In this document: positions 1-8,441 of the stretch, piece by piece
How the letters are laid out: each line of letters starts with the position of its first letter
Position numbering within the stretch: the stretch's first letter is position 1
From: Microbacterium testaceum StLB037
GTDB lineage: Bacteria; Actinomycetota; Actinomycetes; Actinomycetales; Microbacteriaceae
Direction: 5' to 3'
Assembly (NCBI RefSeq): GCF_008763945.1
Contig: NZ_VTQH01000001.1
Span: 1,488,110 to 1,552,109 of the forward strand
Length of the DNA stretch: 64,000 bases
Notes under the pieces: generated by a model
What the model saw: only the letters and a program-made list of their open reading frames with translations
What the model was told of the DNA's origin: nothing
Database searches by the model: none
Translations under genes and position numbers: made by a program

Positions 1-1
1 C

Positions 2-556
2 GAGGTCGTCGACCAGTACGACCCTGTCGCGCGCGGCCTGCAGAACGACGTCGACGAGATCGAGGACCAGCTCTTCGGCGAGGGCGGCGCGGATCTGACG
101 CAGCGCATCTACGAGCTGGCGCGAGAGGTCATCCACTTCCAGCGTGCGACCGAGCCCCTGCGCGACATGCTCGAAGCCCTGCTGCGCGGGGCCGACAAGT
201 ACGGCGTCGATCTCGAGTTGCAGCGGTCTCTGCGCGACGTGCTCGACCACGTGCTTCGCCAGTGCGAGAAGCTGACGGCGCTGCGGGCGATCCTCGACAA
301 CGCCCTCACGGTCAACGCGACGCTGGTGACGCAGCGCCAGACCGACACCTCGCTGAAGCAGAACGAAGAGGTCAAGAAGATCTCGGGCTGGGCGGCGATC
401 CTGTTCGCACCGTCGCTGGTGGGCGGCATCTACGGCATGAACTTCACGAACATGCCCGAGCTCAACTGGACCTTCGGGTACCCGATGGCGCTCGCCCTGA
501 TGGCCGCCACCTCGGTGGGCCTGTGGTTCGCCTTCAAGCGCAAGCACTGGCTCTGA
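2..556 (+). CDS. CorA-family magnesium/divalent cation transporter, C-terminal part (5' end outside window)
   Basis: The open frame runs in from the left edge and ends at a TGA at 554-556, so only the last 184 codons are present. The visible part is a long charged helical stretch followed by the CorA signature GMN in the context IYGMNFTNMP, then a second hydrophobic segment and a short basic tail (FKRKHWL). This is the normal end of a CorA channel: a stalk helix, TM1 ending in GMN at the pore mouth, and TM2. The family moves Mg2+ (also Co2+ or Ni2+) across the inner membrane as a pentamer. It has no evident link to the catabolic genes downstream. Confidence 0.9.
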   Translation, partial: EVVDQYDPVARGLQNDVDEIEDQLFGEGGADLTQRIYELAREVIHFQRATEPLRDMLEALLRGADKYGVDLELQRSLRDVLDHVLRQCEKLTALRAILDNALTVNATLVTQRQTDTSLKQNEEVKKISGWAAILFAPSLVGGIYGMNFTNMPELNWTFGYPMALALMAATSVGLWFAFKRKHWL

Positions 557-616
557 TCGCCCGATCCGCGCTTGTCGGATAGCCCGTTGCGCGAATCGAG
601 TGGTTCGATGGGGGGC

Positions 617-2125
617 ATGAACGACACCCCCTCGCGCTCAGGCGACGCCGCCGAGCCGACGACCACCTCGACCGTTCAGCTCGAGGACAGCGGCTATCAC
701 AAGCGCCTGACGTCGCGACAGGTGCAGATGATCGCCATCGGCGGCGCGATCGGAACGGGTCTGTTCCTCGGCGCCGGCGGCCGCCTCGCGCAGGCCGGCC
801 CCGCGATCGTGCTCTCGTACGCGGTGTGCGGACTCTTCGCCTTCTTCATCCTGCGCGCGCTCGGCGAGCTCGTGCTGCACCGCCCGACGTCGGGGTCGTT
901 CGTCTCGTACGCGCGCGAGTTCTTCGGTGAGAAGGCCGCGTTCGTGTCGGGCTGGTTCTACTGGATCAACTGGGCCACGACCACGATGGTCGACATCACC
1001 GCGGCCGCGCTCTACATGAACTTCTTCGGCAAGTACGTGCCGTGGATCGCCGCCGTGCCCCAGTGGGTCTGGGCGCTCGCGGCCCTCGTGACGGTCCTCG
1101 CGGTCAACCTCGTCTCGGTGAAGGTGTTCGGCGAGCTGGAGTTCTGGTTCGCGCTCATCAAGGTCGCCGCCCTCGTGGCGTTCCTGCTCGTGGGCATCTA
1201 CTTCGTGATCTTCGGTACCCCCACGGGCGCCCCCACCGGGTTCTCGCTCATCGCCGACAACGGCGGGTTCTTCCCCAACGGCATCCTGCCCGCGATCATC
1301 CTCATGCAGGGCGTCGTGTTCGCGTACGCGTCGATCGAACTGGTCGGCACCGCCGCGGGCGAGACGAAGAACCCCGAGAAGGTCATGCCGCGCGCGATCA
1401 ACTCGGTCATCTTCCGCGTCGCGATCTTCTACGTCGGCTCGGTGCTGCTGCTCGCCCTGCTGCTGCCGTACACGGCCTACACGAAGGACGAGAGCCCGTT
1501 CGTGACGTTCTTCGGCTCGATCGGCGTGCCCGGTGTGGACGTGATCATGAACCTCGTCGTGCTGACCGCCGCCCTGTCGTCGCTGAACGCCGGGCTGTAC
1601 TCCACGGGGCGCATCCTGCGGTCGATGGCGGTGGCGGGATCGGCGCCGAAGTTCGCCGCGCGCATGAACAAGGCGGGCGTCCCCTACGGCGGCATCGCGA
1701 TCACGGCGGTCGTCGCCCTCCTCGGCGTCGCCATCAACTACGTCAACCCCAGCGACGCGTTCGAGACCGTGCTGAACGTCGCGGCGGTCGGCATCCTGGT
1801 GACCTGGGCGACCATCATCCTCTGCCAGATGAAGTTCAAGCGCCTCGCCGACCGGGGTGAGCTCGTGCGGCCGGCCTTCCGGCTGTTCTGGGCGCCCTAC
1901 ACCGGGTACGCGACGCTGGTGTTCCTCGCGGTCGTGCTGGTGCTGGTGTTCATCGACTCTCCCGCGACGCTGCTGGTGGCGGTGCTGGCGAGCATCGCGA
2001 TCACGATCGGCTGGTTCGCCTGCCGCAAGCGCATCGCCGAGCTCGCGGCCGAGCGCGAGGGGTACACGGGCACGGTGCCGGTCGTGCCGAGCCCGTTCCC
2101 GAAGCCGCGCGACAAGAAGGACTGA
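617..2125 (+). CDS. APC-superfamily amino acid permease (AnsP/CycA-like)
   Basis: A 502-residue inner-membrane amino acid:H+ symporter with about 12 hydrophobic segments. The N-terminal signature GGAIGTGLFLGAG and the following ALGELVLHRPTSGSF are typical of the amino acid transporter (AAT) family, close in style to actinobacterial asparagine (AnsP) and D-serine/D-alanine/glycine (CycA) permeases; the substrate cannot be told from sequence. The start is uncertain. ATG 617 is used here; an in-frame ATG at 608 and a TTG at 572 also exist, and the Shine-Dalgarno signal is weak for all of them. It stands alone between corA and the convergent pobA gene. Confidence 0.85.
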   Translation: MNDTPSRSGDAAEPTTTSTVQLEDSGYHKRLTSRQVQMIAIGGAIGTGLFLGAGGRLAQAGPAIVLSYAVCGLFAFFILRALGELVLHRPTSGSFVSYAREFFGEKAAFVSGWFYWINWATTTMVDITAAALYMNFFGKYVPWIAAVPQWVWALAALVTVLAVNLVSVKVFGELEFWFALIKVAALVAFLLVGIYFVIFGTPTGAPTGFSLIADNGGFFPNGILPAIILMQGVVFAYASIELVGTAAGETKNPEKVMPRAINSVIFRVAIFYVGSVLLLALLLPYTAYTKDESPFVTFFGSIGVPGVDVIMNLVVLTAALSSLNAGLYSTGRILRSMAVAGSAPKFAARMNKAGVPYGGIAITAVVALLGVAINYVNPSDAFETVLNVAAVGILVTWATIILCQMKFKRLADRGELVRPAFRLFWAPYTGYATLVFLAVVLVLVFIDSPATLLVAVLASIAITIGWFACRKRIAELAAEREGYTGTVPVVPSPFPKPRDKKD

Positions 2126-2144
2126 GCCGGCGGGGCGCCGCCGG

Positions 2145-3326
2145 TCAGGCGTCGAAGGGCCAGCCGCAGTAGGCCTCGGCGAGGTAGGCGCGGCCGTGCT
2201 CGGACTCCACGACGGTGCGCAGTTCGCCGACCTGGCGTCGGCGGTCGAAGTCGGTGGCATCCGGAGCCACGTGCAGCAGGCTCGTCATCCACCACGAGAA
2301 GTGCTGCGCCTTCCAGATGCGGCGGCTCGCCGTCTCGGGGTAGGCGTCGAGCAGGCGCTCGTCGTTCTCGTGCAGCAGGGACTCGAGGGCGGCGGCGAGC
2401 AGCCGCACGTCGGCGATCGCGAGGTTCATGCCCTTCGCTCCCGTGGGCGGCACGGTGTGCGCGGCGTCTCCGACGAGGGCGACACGACCGCGGCGCAGCT
2501 CGTGCGCGACGAAACTGCGGAAGCGCAGCACGTCGCGCTGGAAGATCGGTCCCTGCTTCAGCGTCGTTCCCGGGACGCGCTTCTGCAGCTCGGTCCACAG
2601 CTGCTCCTCGCTGTAGGCCGCGGTGTCGGTGTCGGGGTCGCACTGGAAATACATGCGCTGAACGGTGTCGGAGCGCTGGCTGACCAGGGCGAAGCCGTCG
2701 GGGGAGTTGCTGTAGATGAGCTCGTCGGCGCTCGGCGGCGCCTCGCACAGGATGCCGAACCACGCGAAGGGGTACTCGCGGAAGTAGCCGCCCGTGCTCG
2801 ACCCGGTGACGGCGGCGCGAGCGACGCTGCGCGAGCCGTCGGAGCCGACGACGAACTCCGCCTCGATCTCGAACGGCTGACCGTCGGCGTCGCGGGCGAT
2901 AACGCGGGGCCGGTCGGTGTCGGCGTCGTCGACGCGCTCCGCCGTGACGCCGAACCGCAGGTCCTGACCGGCCTCGAGCCGGGCGGCGATCAGGTCTTTC
3001 AGTACCTCGTGCTGGGGGTACAACCAGACGGCACGACCGACGGATGCCGCGAAGTCGATGCGGTGGCCCTCACCCTCGAACCGCAGCTCAATGCCGTCGT
3101 GGCGGTGGCCCACGGTGCGCGCGCGCGAGGCGTCGCCGAGGGTGTCGAGCAGTTCGACGGTGCCCTGCTCGAGGATGCCGGCGCGGATCGTGCTCTCGAT
3201 CTCGTCGCGCGAGCGCTGGTCGATGACGACGGACTCGATGCCCGCCCGGTCGAGCAGGTGCGAGAGCAGGAGCCCGGCGGGGCCGGCGCCGACGATGGCG
3301 ACGCGGGTGCGGGTGGTGGTGGTCAT
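2145..3326 (-). CDS. pobA: 4-hydroxybenzoate 3-monooxygenase (PobA)
   Basis: A 393-residue FAD-dependent class A aromatic hydroxylase, the usual length for PobA. It would convert 4-hydroxybenzoate to protocatechuate with NAD(P)H and O2 in the cytoplasm. Visible are the dinucleotide motif GAGPAG (13-18), the GSDGSRS motif (161-167) and the FAD-binding GDAAHTVPPTGAKGMN (286-301). Y205 in YSN fits the substrate-phenol tyrosine of the Pseudomonas enzyme. It reads in the same direction as, and downstream of, the IclR gene and sits next to pcaHGBDC, which uses its product. A 66-nt hairpin lies in the gap upstream. Confidence 0.93.
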   Translation of the reverse strand: MTTTTRTRVAIVGAGPAGLLLSHLLDRAGIESVVIDQRSRDEIESTIRAGILEQGTVELLDTLGDASRARTVGHRHDGIELRFEGEGHRIDFAASVGRAVWLYPQHEVLKDLIAARLEAGQDLRFGVTAERVDDADTDRPRVIARDADGQPFEIEAEFVVGSDGSRSVARAAVTGSSTGGYFREYPFAWFGILCEAPPSADELIYSNSPDGFALVSQRSDTVQRMYFQCDPDTDTAAYSEEQLWTELQKRVPGTTLKQGPIFQRDVLRFRSFVAHELRRGRVALVGDAAHTVPPTGAKGMNLAIADVRLLAAALESLLHENDERLLDAYPETASRRIWKAQHFSWWMTSLLHVAPDATDFDRRRQVGELRTVVESEHGRAYLAEAYCGWPFDA

Positions 3327-3416
3327 GGCGTCTCCTTCGACGGGGGCTGTGTCGATGGTGGCCCGCTCGACACCCGCTATCGCGTCTCTTCCCGTTGATC
3401 AGGAACCGGCATGACC

Positions 3417-3482
3417 CGCGTGAGGTGCCGATATCTGTCGCCTGGAGGCCCCCGCAAGCGACAGATATCGGCGCCTCACGCG
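3417..3482. repeat. 66-nt intergenic hairpin, family B copy 1
   Basis: Inverted repeat with 25-nt arms (3417-3441 and 3458-3482) that pair at 24 of 25 positions across a 16-nt loop. The arms begin CGCGTGAGG and contain CGATATCTGTCGC. A second copy of the same length and the same arm ends lies at 31155-31220. There is no T-run, so it is not a classical intrinsic terminator. It lies between the IclR gene and pobA. Confidence 0.85.
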
Positions 3483-3496
3483 AGTGGGGGCGGGGG

Positions 3497-4249
3497 CTAG
3501 CGGCGGTAGCCGAGGGCGCGCTCGGTGTCGCGGGCGGCGCGGTGCAACTCCACCAGCGCGAATTGGGTCTCGGCGTCGCGCGGGAGCACAACCGACAGGG
3601 CGGCGATCACCGCGCCGGTCTCGTCGCGCACGGGCACGGCGACTCCCGTCGAGACGCTGTCGACGTAGCCGGGGGCGATGACCCGGCCGAGGCTGCGGAT
3701 CTCGGCGAGCACTCGGCGAAGAGTCGCCGGGTCGACGATCGTCTCGGGCGTGACGGCGCGCAGGGGACCGGCGAGCACGCGCTCCTGCAGATCGTGCGGG
3801 GCGAAGGCGAGCAGCACGAGTCCCGACGAGGAGGCGTGCAGCGGCAGGCGCCCGGCGACGCGGGTGATGTTGGCCCCCGAATCGGGGGCGCTGAGGCGTT
3901 CGAGGAAGAGCGCCTCCTCCTGCTCGAGGATCGCGAGCTGCGTGTGCTCCCGCACGCGCTGCTGCACACGCTCCATCGACGGCAGGGCCGCTTGCCGCAG
4001 GCGCAGCGCGTGCGAGGAACGCGTGGCCAGCTCCCACAGACGCATCCCCACGCGGACCCGGCGCTCCTCGTCGCGCTCGAGCAAGCCGGCATCCACCAGC
4101 TCGTTCACGATCCGGTGCGCCGACGAGCTCGGCAGACCCGCCCGGCGCCCGATGTCGGACGTCGTCTGCGCGGTACGCGTGGGCGTGAAGGTCTCGAGGA
4201 TGCGCACCAGGCGGTCGGTGACCGAGTCGCCCGAGGGGGAGTTCGCCAT
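3497..4249 (-). CDS. IclR-family transcriptional regulator of the protocatechuate/4-hydroxybenzoate genes (PcaR/PobR type)
   Basis: A 250-residue IclR-type regulator with an N-terminal winged helix-turn-helix (about residues 10-65, including TSDIGRRAGLPSSSAHRI) and a C-terminal effector-binding domain (LPLHASSSGLVLLA, GYVDSVSTGVAVPVRD). Family members of this kind (PcaU, PobR, PcaR) sense protocatechuate or 4-hydroxybenzoate and control pca and pob genes. It is divergent from pcaH with a 90-nt gap that carries three GTTCC half-sites, and it is followed on its own strand by pobA. Which compound it senses, and whether it activates or represses, is not visible. Confidence 0.88.
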   Translation of the reverse strand: MANSPSGDSVTDRLVRILETFTPTRTAQTTSDIGRRAGLPSSSAHRIVNELVDAGLLERDEERRVRVGMRLWELATRSSHALRLRQAALPSMERVQQRVREHTQLAILEQEEALFLERLSAPDSGANITRVAGRLPLHASSSGLVLLAFAPHDLQERVLAGPLRAVTPETIVDPATLRRVLAEIRSLGRVIAPGYVDSVSTGVAVPVRDETGAVIAALSVVLPRDAETQFALVELHRAARDTERALGYRR

Positions 4250-4266
4250 GGGGCCAGGATGCCACG

Positions 4267-4290
4267 GTTCCCATTCAGCGGGAACGTTCC
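4267..4290. promoter_or_regulatory. Putative IclR operator between the regulator gene and pcaH
   Basis: Three GTTCC half-sites: GTTCC at 4267-4271, its complement GGAAC at 4281-4285, and GTTCC at 4286-4290. The first two form GTTCCC-N7-GGGAAC and the last two form the perfect 10-bp palindrome GGAACGTTCC. An inverted pair plus an extra repeat resembles the three-repeat operators described for PcaU/PobR. The assignment to the adjacent IclR protein is an inference. Confidence 0.55.
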
Positions 4291-4339
4291 GCCACGGCGC
4301 GGGACCGTGCCAGAACATGGAGGGGTCGAAGGAGACCCC

Positions 4340-5152
4340 ATGACGAACGCCCCCGCCGCGGCCCCCGAATCGCTGCTGGCCGCTCCCGACCAGGCGACGC
4401 AGGACGAGATCGTCCGCGAGATCCACGCCCGCCACGCCGAGCTCGACGCCCTCGACGCCGCGGGCGAGCGCGTCGCCGCGACCGCGCACGACTTTCCGGC
4501 CTATCGGTCGAGCGTGCTGCGGCATCCGACCAAGAATCCGAAGCTCGTCGACCCCGAGACCATCGAGCTGTTCTCGCCGGCGTTCGGTCAGCGTGACGTC
4601 GCCGCCATCGAGTCGGACCTCACCCTGCAGCACGCGGGGGAGCCGCTGGGTGAGCGCATGACGGTGCAGGGCCGCCTGCTCGACTCGTGGGGGCGCCCGG
4701 TGGCGAACCAGCTCATCGAGATCTGGCAGGCGAACGCGGCCGGCCGCTACATCCACCAGCGCGACCAGCACCCCGCGCCCCTCGACCCGAACTTCACGGG
4801 AGCCGGTCGCGCGATCACGAACGACAACGGCGAGTACCGCTTCACGACCATCAAGCCCGGCCCCTACCCGTGGAAGAACCATCGCAACGCGTGGCGCCCG
4901 GCGCACATCCACTTCTCGGTGTTCGGCTCGTCGTTCACGCAGCGGCTGGTGACGCAGATGTACTTCCCCGGCGATCCGCTGTTCGCGCTCGACCCGATCT
5001 ACAACTCCATCCACCGGCAGAAGGACCGCGACGCCCTCGTCGGCGTGTACGACCACGACCTCACCTCGCCGGAGTGGGCGACGGGGTACCGCTTCGACAT
5101 CGTGGTCGACGGGCCGGATGCCACCTACTTCGAGCAGGAGGGCGACGAGTGA
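4340..5152 (+). CDS. pcaH: Protocatechuate 3,4-dioxygenase beta subunit
   Basis: A 270-residue iron(III) intradiol dioxygenase subunit that opens protocatechuate to 3-carboxy-cis,cis-muconate together with PcaG. All four iron ligands of the family can be placed: Y137 (AAGRYIHQ), Y176 (GPYPWKN), H189 and H191 (RPAHIHFS). Their spacing (39, 13 and 2 residues) equals that of the Pseudomonas enzyme. The N-terminus carries an extra roughly 50-residue polar segment. The ATG has a GGAG ribosome site 7 nt upstream. The last four bases overlap the GTG start of pcaG, so the two subunits are translationally coupled. Confidence 0.95.
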   Translation: MTNAPAAAPESLLAAPDQATQDEIVREIHARHAELDALDAAGERVAATAHDFPAYRSSVLRHPTKNPKLVDPETIELFSPAFGQRDVAAIESDLTLQHAGEPLGERMTVQGRLLDSWGRPVANQLIEIWQANAAGRYIHQRDQHPAPLDPNFTGAGRAITNDNGEYRFTTIKPGPYPWKNHRNAWRPAHIHFSVFGSSFTQRLVTQMYFPGDPLFALDPIYNSIHRQKDRDALVGVYDHDLTSPEWATGYRFDIVVDGPDATYFEQEGDE

Positions 5153-5706
5153 TCCCCGCCAAGACGCACCGCGCGACCCCCGGCCAGACGGTCGGCCCGT
5201 TCTTCGCCTACGGCCTGGAGTACCCGAAGCAGCACGAGGTGGTCTTCCCGCACTCACCGGGCGCGATCGTGCTCTCGGGCACGATCTACGACGGAGCGGG
5301 AGCGCCGATCCCCGACGCCCTCGTGGAGATCTTCGGAGCGGATGCCGACGGCTCGGTGCCCCGCGCGCGGGGCGCGTTCCGCCGCGACGACCACACGTTC
5401 ACCGGGTTCGGGCGCGCCTTCACCGACGACGAGGGGCGCTACTCGTTCTGGACGCGCGAGCCGGGTGGCATCCGGGGCCGTGCGGGGTTCTTCGCTGCGA
5501 TCGTGTTCGCGCGGGGTCTTCCCAACAAGCTGCACACGCGCATCTACTCGCCCGCCGACGAGGCCGCGCTCGCCGCCGATCCGCTGCTGTCGTCGCTGTC
5601 GAGCCCGGAGCGCGCTAGCCTCGTCGCGACCCGGACGCCCGACGGGTACCTGTCGCACGACATCCGACTGCAGGGCGAGAACGAGACGGTGTTCCTTGCC
5701 TTCTGA
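5149..5706 (+). CDS. pcaG: Protocatechuate 3,4-dioxygenase alpha subunit
   Basis: A 185-residue partner of PcaH. The sequence TPGQTVGPFFAYGLEYP near the N-terminus is the standard alpha-subunit opening. The subunit shares the intradiol beta-sandwich fold but lacks the His-x-His iron site: where PcaH has HIHFS this chain runs GRAGFFAAIVFARG. It helps form the substrate pocket. The GTG start overlaps the pcaH stop (GTGA). It is the second gene of the pcaHGBDC operon. Confidence 0.94.
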   Translation: MIPAKTHRATPGQTVGPFFAYGLEYPKQHEVVFPHSPGAIVLSGTIYDGAGAPIPDALVEIFGADADGSVPRARGAFRRDDHTFTGFGRAFTDDEGRYSFWTREPGGIRGRAGFFAAIVFARGLPNKLHTRIYSPADEAALAADPLLSSLSSPERASLVATRTPDGYLSHDIRLQGENETVFLAF

Positions 5707-5716
5707 TCCCCCCGCC

Positions 5717-7066
5717 GTGATCGACTCCGGGCTGCTCTCGCCCGTGACGGTGGGCCACGACGCGCTGGTGTCGGACGCCCTCCTGCTCGACGACCTCGTG
5801 CGGGCGGAGTGCGCGCTCGTGACGGCGTGGGTGGAGCTGGGGGTCGCACCGCGCGAGGCGCGGACGCAGATCGACCGGGTATTCGGCATCCAGGAGAAGT
5901 ACGGCTCTCCGGCGCGGGGTCTCGACCGCGACCGCCTCATCGCGGAGTCGGTCGCGGGGGGCAACCCCGTGATCCCGCTCGTCGGCATGCTGAGGGACAA
6001 GGTACGGGCCGAGCACCGCTCGTGGATCCACCGCGGGGCGACGAGCCAGGACATCCTCGACACCGCGCTGATGATGCTCGCCCGGCGCGCGATGGACCAG
6101 GTCGCCTCGTCGCTGCGGATCGCCGGGCAGCGGGCCCGCGAGCTCGCGGTCGCCCATGCCGACGAGGTGGCGGCCGCGCGCACGCTCACCCAGCACGCGG
6201 TTCCCACCACGATCGGCGCGCGAGCGGCGACCTGGGCGCGGGGGATCGAGCGGGCCTCGAAGCGCCTCGACGACCTGTCGTACCCCGCGCAGCTGGGGGG
6301 AGCGGCGGGAACCCTCGCCTCGTTCGTGCAGATCGCCGGCTCCGAGGAGGCGGCCGCGGCGCTCCCCGCGGTGTACGCCCGCGCGGTCGGCTTGGACGCC
6401 CCCGAGGCTCCGTGGCACGTCACGCGCTGGCCGGTCACCGAACTCGGCGACGCCCTCGCGCAGGCGATCGACGCCGTCGGCAAGATGGCCGCGGACGTCT
6501 CCACCCTCAGCCGCACCGAGATCGGCGAGGTGTCGGAGGGGGTGGGCGGGGGCTCGTCGGCCATGCCGCAGAAGCAGAACCCGGCCGAGGCGGTGTTGAT
6601 CCGCTCCGCCGCCCTGCGGGCGCCCGGTCTCGTCGCCACGCTGCACCTCGCGGCATCCCTCGCCGTCGACGAGCGACCCGACGGAGCCTGGCACGCCGAA
6701 TGGCCGACGCTGCGCGAACTGCTGCGGCTGGCGCTGGGCGCGACGCGGCACGCGGCCTCGATGGTCAGCCACCTGCGGATCGACGTCGACGCGGCGCGAC
6801 GCAACGCCGGGGTCACCGGCGGGCGGCTCGTGAGCGAGCGACTGCGCGGGGTTCTCGTCCCGCTCATCGGCGCGGCGCGGTTCTCCGAGCTGTTGGCCGG
6901 CGACGGCGATCTGTCGGAACGTCTGAGGGGGCTGCCGGAGGCCGCGGGCCTCGACGTCGACGCGCTGCTCGACCCGAACGGCTATGCGGGGCTGGCCCCG
7001 CGACTCGCGCGCGGCGAAACGCACACCGGCGTGGGCGACGCGGCGCAGGGAGGAGCAGGCGCATGA
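5717..7066 (+). CDS. pcaB: 3-carboxy-cis,cis-muconate cycloisomerase
   Basis: A fumarase/aspartase-superfamily enzyme of about 449 residues that lactonises 3-carboxymuconate to 4-carboxymuconolactone. The superfamily signature GGSSAMPQKQNP (about 278-289) and the HRGATSQD loop (105-112) are intact. The start is ambiguous. GTG 5717 gives the usual short leader before SGLLSPV; TTG 5696, overlapping the pcaG end with a GAGACGG-like site upstream, would add seven residues. It overlaps pcaD by 4 nt (ATGA). Confidence 0.92.
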   Translation: MIDSGLLSPVTVGHDALVSDALLLDDLVRAECALVTAWVELGVAPREARTQIDRVFGIQEKYGSPARGLDRDRLIAESVAGGNPVIPLVGMLRDKVRAEHRSWIHRGATSQDILDTALMMLARRAMDQVASSLRIAGQRARELAVAHADEVAAARTLTQHAVPTTIGARAATWARGIERASKRLDDLSYPAQLGGAAGTLASFVQIAGSEEAAAALPAVYARAVGLDAPEAPWHVTRWPVTELGDALAQAIDAVGKMAADVSTLSRTEIGEVSEGVGGGSSAMPQKQNPAEAVLIRSAALRAPGLVATLHLAASLAVDERPDGAWHAEWPTLRELLRLALGATRHAASMVSHLRIDVDAARRNAGVTGGRLVSERLRGVLVPLIGAARFSELLAGDGDLSERLRGLPEAAGLDVDALLDPNGYAGLAPRLARGETHTGVGDAAQGGAGA

Positions 7067-7836
7067 GCCTCATCTCCCTGACCGCGCCGGTCGGACCCGC
7101 CGACGCCCCGCTCGTGGTGCTCGGGCCCTCGCTCGGCACCTCGACGATCCTCTGGGATGACGTCGTGCCCCTGCTCGCGGACGACTACCGCGTCGCGGCG
7201 TGGAACCTCCCCGGCCACGGCACCGGGCCCCGGGTGAACGAGGCGTTCACCGTCGGCGATCTCGCGGATGCCGTGGCGGCGACCGTGCCCGACGAGACGT
7301 TCCTCTACGCCGGGGTGTCGCTCGGCGGGGCGGTCGGGCTCGAGCTCGCGCGGCGACACGGCGAGCGTGTGCGGGGCGCCGCGATCGTGGCATCCGGGGC
7401 CGTCCTCGGCGATCCCTCGTCGTGGCGCGAACGGGCCGCCCAGGCGCGGTCGCAGAGCACCTCGAGCCTCATCGTCGGCTCGGCCCAGCGCTGGTTCGCT
7501 CCCGAGTCGATGGCCCGCCGCCCCGAGCTCAGCGGGCGCCTGCTACACGTGCTGCAGGACGCCGACGACGAGAGCTACGCCCGGTGCTGCGAGGCGCTCG
7601 CCGCGTACGACGTGCGCGCGACGCTGGGTGAGATATCGGTTCCGGTGCTCGCCGCATGGGGAGCCTTCGACCAGGTCGCCCCCGAGCCCAAGGCGGTGGA
7701 GATCGCCGAGGGCGTGCAGCGCGGGACCATCGCGCGCATCGACGACGCCGGGCACCTGCCGCCCGCCGAACAACCCGAGGCCGTGGCGGCGCTGCTGCGG
7801 TCGTTCTTCGCCTCCGTGCGGGGAGAGGACGCCTGA
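7063..7836 (+). CDS. pcaD: 3-oxoadipate enol-lactonase
   Basis: A 257-residue alpha/beta hydrolase that opens beta-ketoadipate enol-lactone. The nucleophile elbow GVSLGG places Ser86; the acid is probably the Asp in WGAFDQVAPEP, and the His lies in DDAGHLPPAEQ near the C-terminus. In many actinobacteria PcaD is fused to PcaC (PcaL). Here the two are separate genes with a one-base TGATG overlap. pcaI/J and pcaF for the last steps are not in this window. Confidence 0.9.
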   Translation: MSLISLTAPVGPADAPLVVLGPSLGTSTILWDDVVPLLADDYRVAAWNLPGHGTGPRVNEAFTVGDLADAVAATVPDETFLYAGVSLGGAVGLELARRHGERVRGAAIVASGAVLGDPSSWRERAAQARSQSTSSLIVGSAQRWFAPESMARRPELSGRLLHVLQDADDESYARCCEALAAYDVRATLGEISVPVLAAWGAFDQVAPEPKAVEIAEGVQRGTIARIDDAGHLPPAEQPEAVAALLRSFFASVRGEDA

Positions 7837-8240
7837 TGCCCACAGACCAGGAACGCCACGACCAGGGCATGGCCGTGCGCCGCGCCGTGCTGTCGGACGA
7901 GCACGTCGATCGTGCGACGGCCGCGACGACCGAGCTCACCGCCGACTGGCAGGACTTCATCACACGCGTGGCCTGGGGTGACGTCTGGTCGCGCCCGGGT
8001 CTCGACCGCCGCTCGCGCTCGATCGCGGTGCTGAGCTCGCTGATCGCGCACGGTCACCACGAGGAGCTCGCGATGCACCTGCGCGCGGCGCTGCGCAACG
8101 GCCTGACGATCGACGAGATCCGCGAGGTCATCCTTCAGGCGGCGATCTACTCGGGCGTGCCGGCGGCCAACACGGCGTTCCGGATCGCGTCGCAGGTGTT
8201 CGCGGCGGCGGATGAGGGGGCCGGCGGCGACGGGGAGTGA
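7836..8240 (+). CDS. pcaC: 4-carboxymuconolactone decarboxylase
   Basis: A 134-residue CMD-family protein. The family core is clear: WGDVWSRPGLDRRSRSIAV, then HHEELAMHLRAALRNG and EVILQAAIYSGVPAANTAF. It removes CO2 from 4-carboxymuconolactone to give the enol-lactone used by PcaD. It is the last gene of the pcaHGBDC operon; the start codon shares one base with the pcaD stop. An 83-nt palindromic element follows after 24 nt. Confidence 0.92.
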   Translation: MPTDQERHDQGMAVRRAVLSDEHVDRATAATTELTADWQDFITRVAWGDVWSRPGLDRRSRSIAVLSSLIAHGHHEELAMHLRAALRNGLTIDEIREVILQAAIYSGVPAANTAFRIASQVFAAADEGAGGDGE

Positions 8241-8264
8241 ACCTCGAGGCCGTGGGTCGCGCTC

Positions 8265-8347
8265 GTCACGAAAACAGGGGATGTGACCAGAACAGGCCGG
8301 TTCCGCGCGGAGCGGCCTGTTCTCGTTGCATCCCCTGTGCCTGTGAC
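8265..8347. repeat. 83-nt nested palindrome, family A copy 1
   Basis: An element exactly 83 nt long beginning GTCACG and ending GTGAC, found again at 28555-28637 and 29677-29759 with the same length. The outer arms carry AACAGGGGA paired with TCCCCTGT, the inner arms AGAACAGGCC paired with GGCCTGTTCT, around a TTCCGCGCGGA centre. It could fold as a double hairpin. It has no T-run and no coding potential. It sits between pcaC and the next operator. Confidence 0.88.
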
Positions 8348-8378
8348 GCCGCGATCTGATGCGGGGGATCAGGAACGC

Positions 8379-8399
8379 TTATGTCTGAATCCGGCATAA
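8379..8399. promoter_or_regulatory. TTATGT-type operator, site 1 (upstream of the fused CGD genes)
   Basis: A 21-nt inverted repeat TTATG-N11-CATAA that extends outward to GCTTATG...CATAAGC (8377-8401). Sixteen of the twenty arm bases pair, and G-A and T-C inside the arms also match. It lies 43 nt upstream of the ATG at 8442, in promoter position. Related sites lie at 21542, 45015 and, as a half-site, 34657. Confidence 0.65.
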
Positions 8400-8441
8400 G
8401 CGGGTAGCGTCGACAGCGAACCCCACAGAGAGTGAGCGACG

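Noticed and set aside
638..2260. A 540-codon minus-strand frame across the permease gene
   Set aside because: The translation is repetitive (Arg, Asp, Glu, His) with no domain, while the plus strand encodes a clear permease. Many other long antisense frames in the window were dropped for the same reason.
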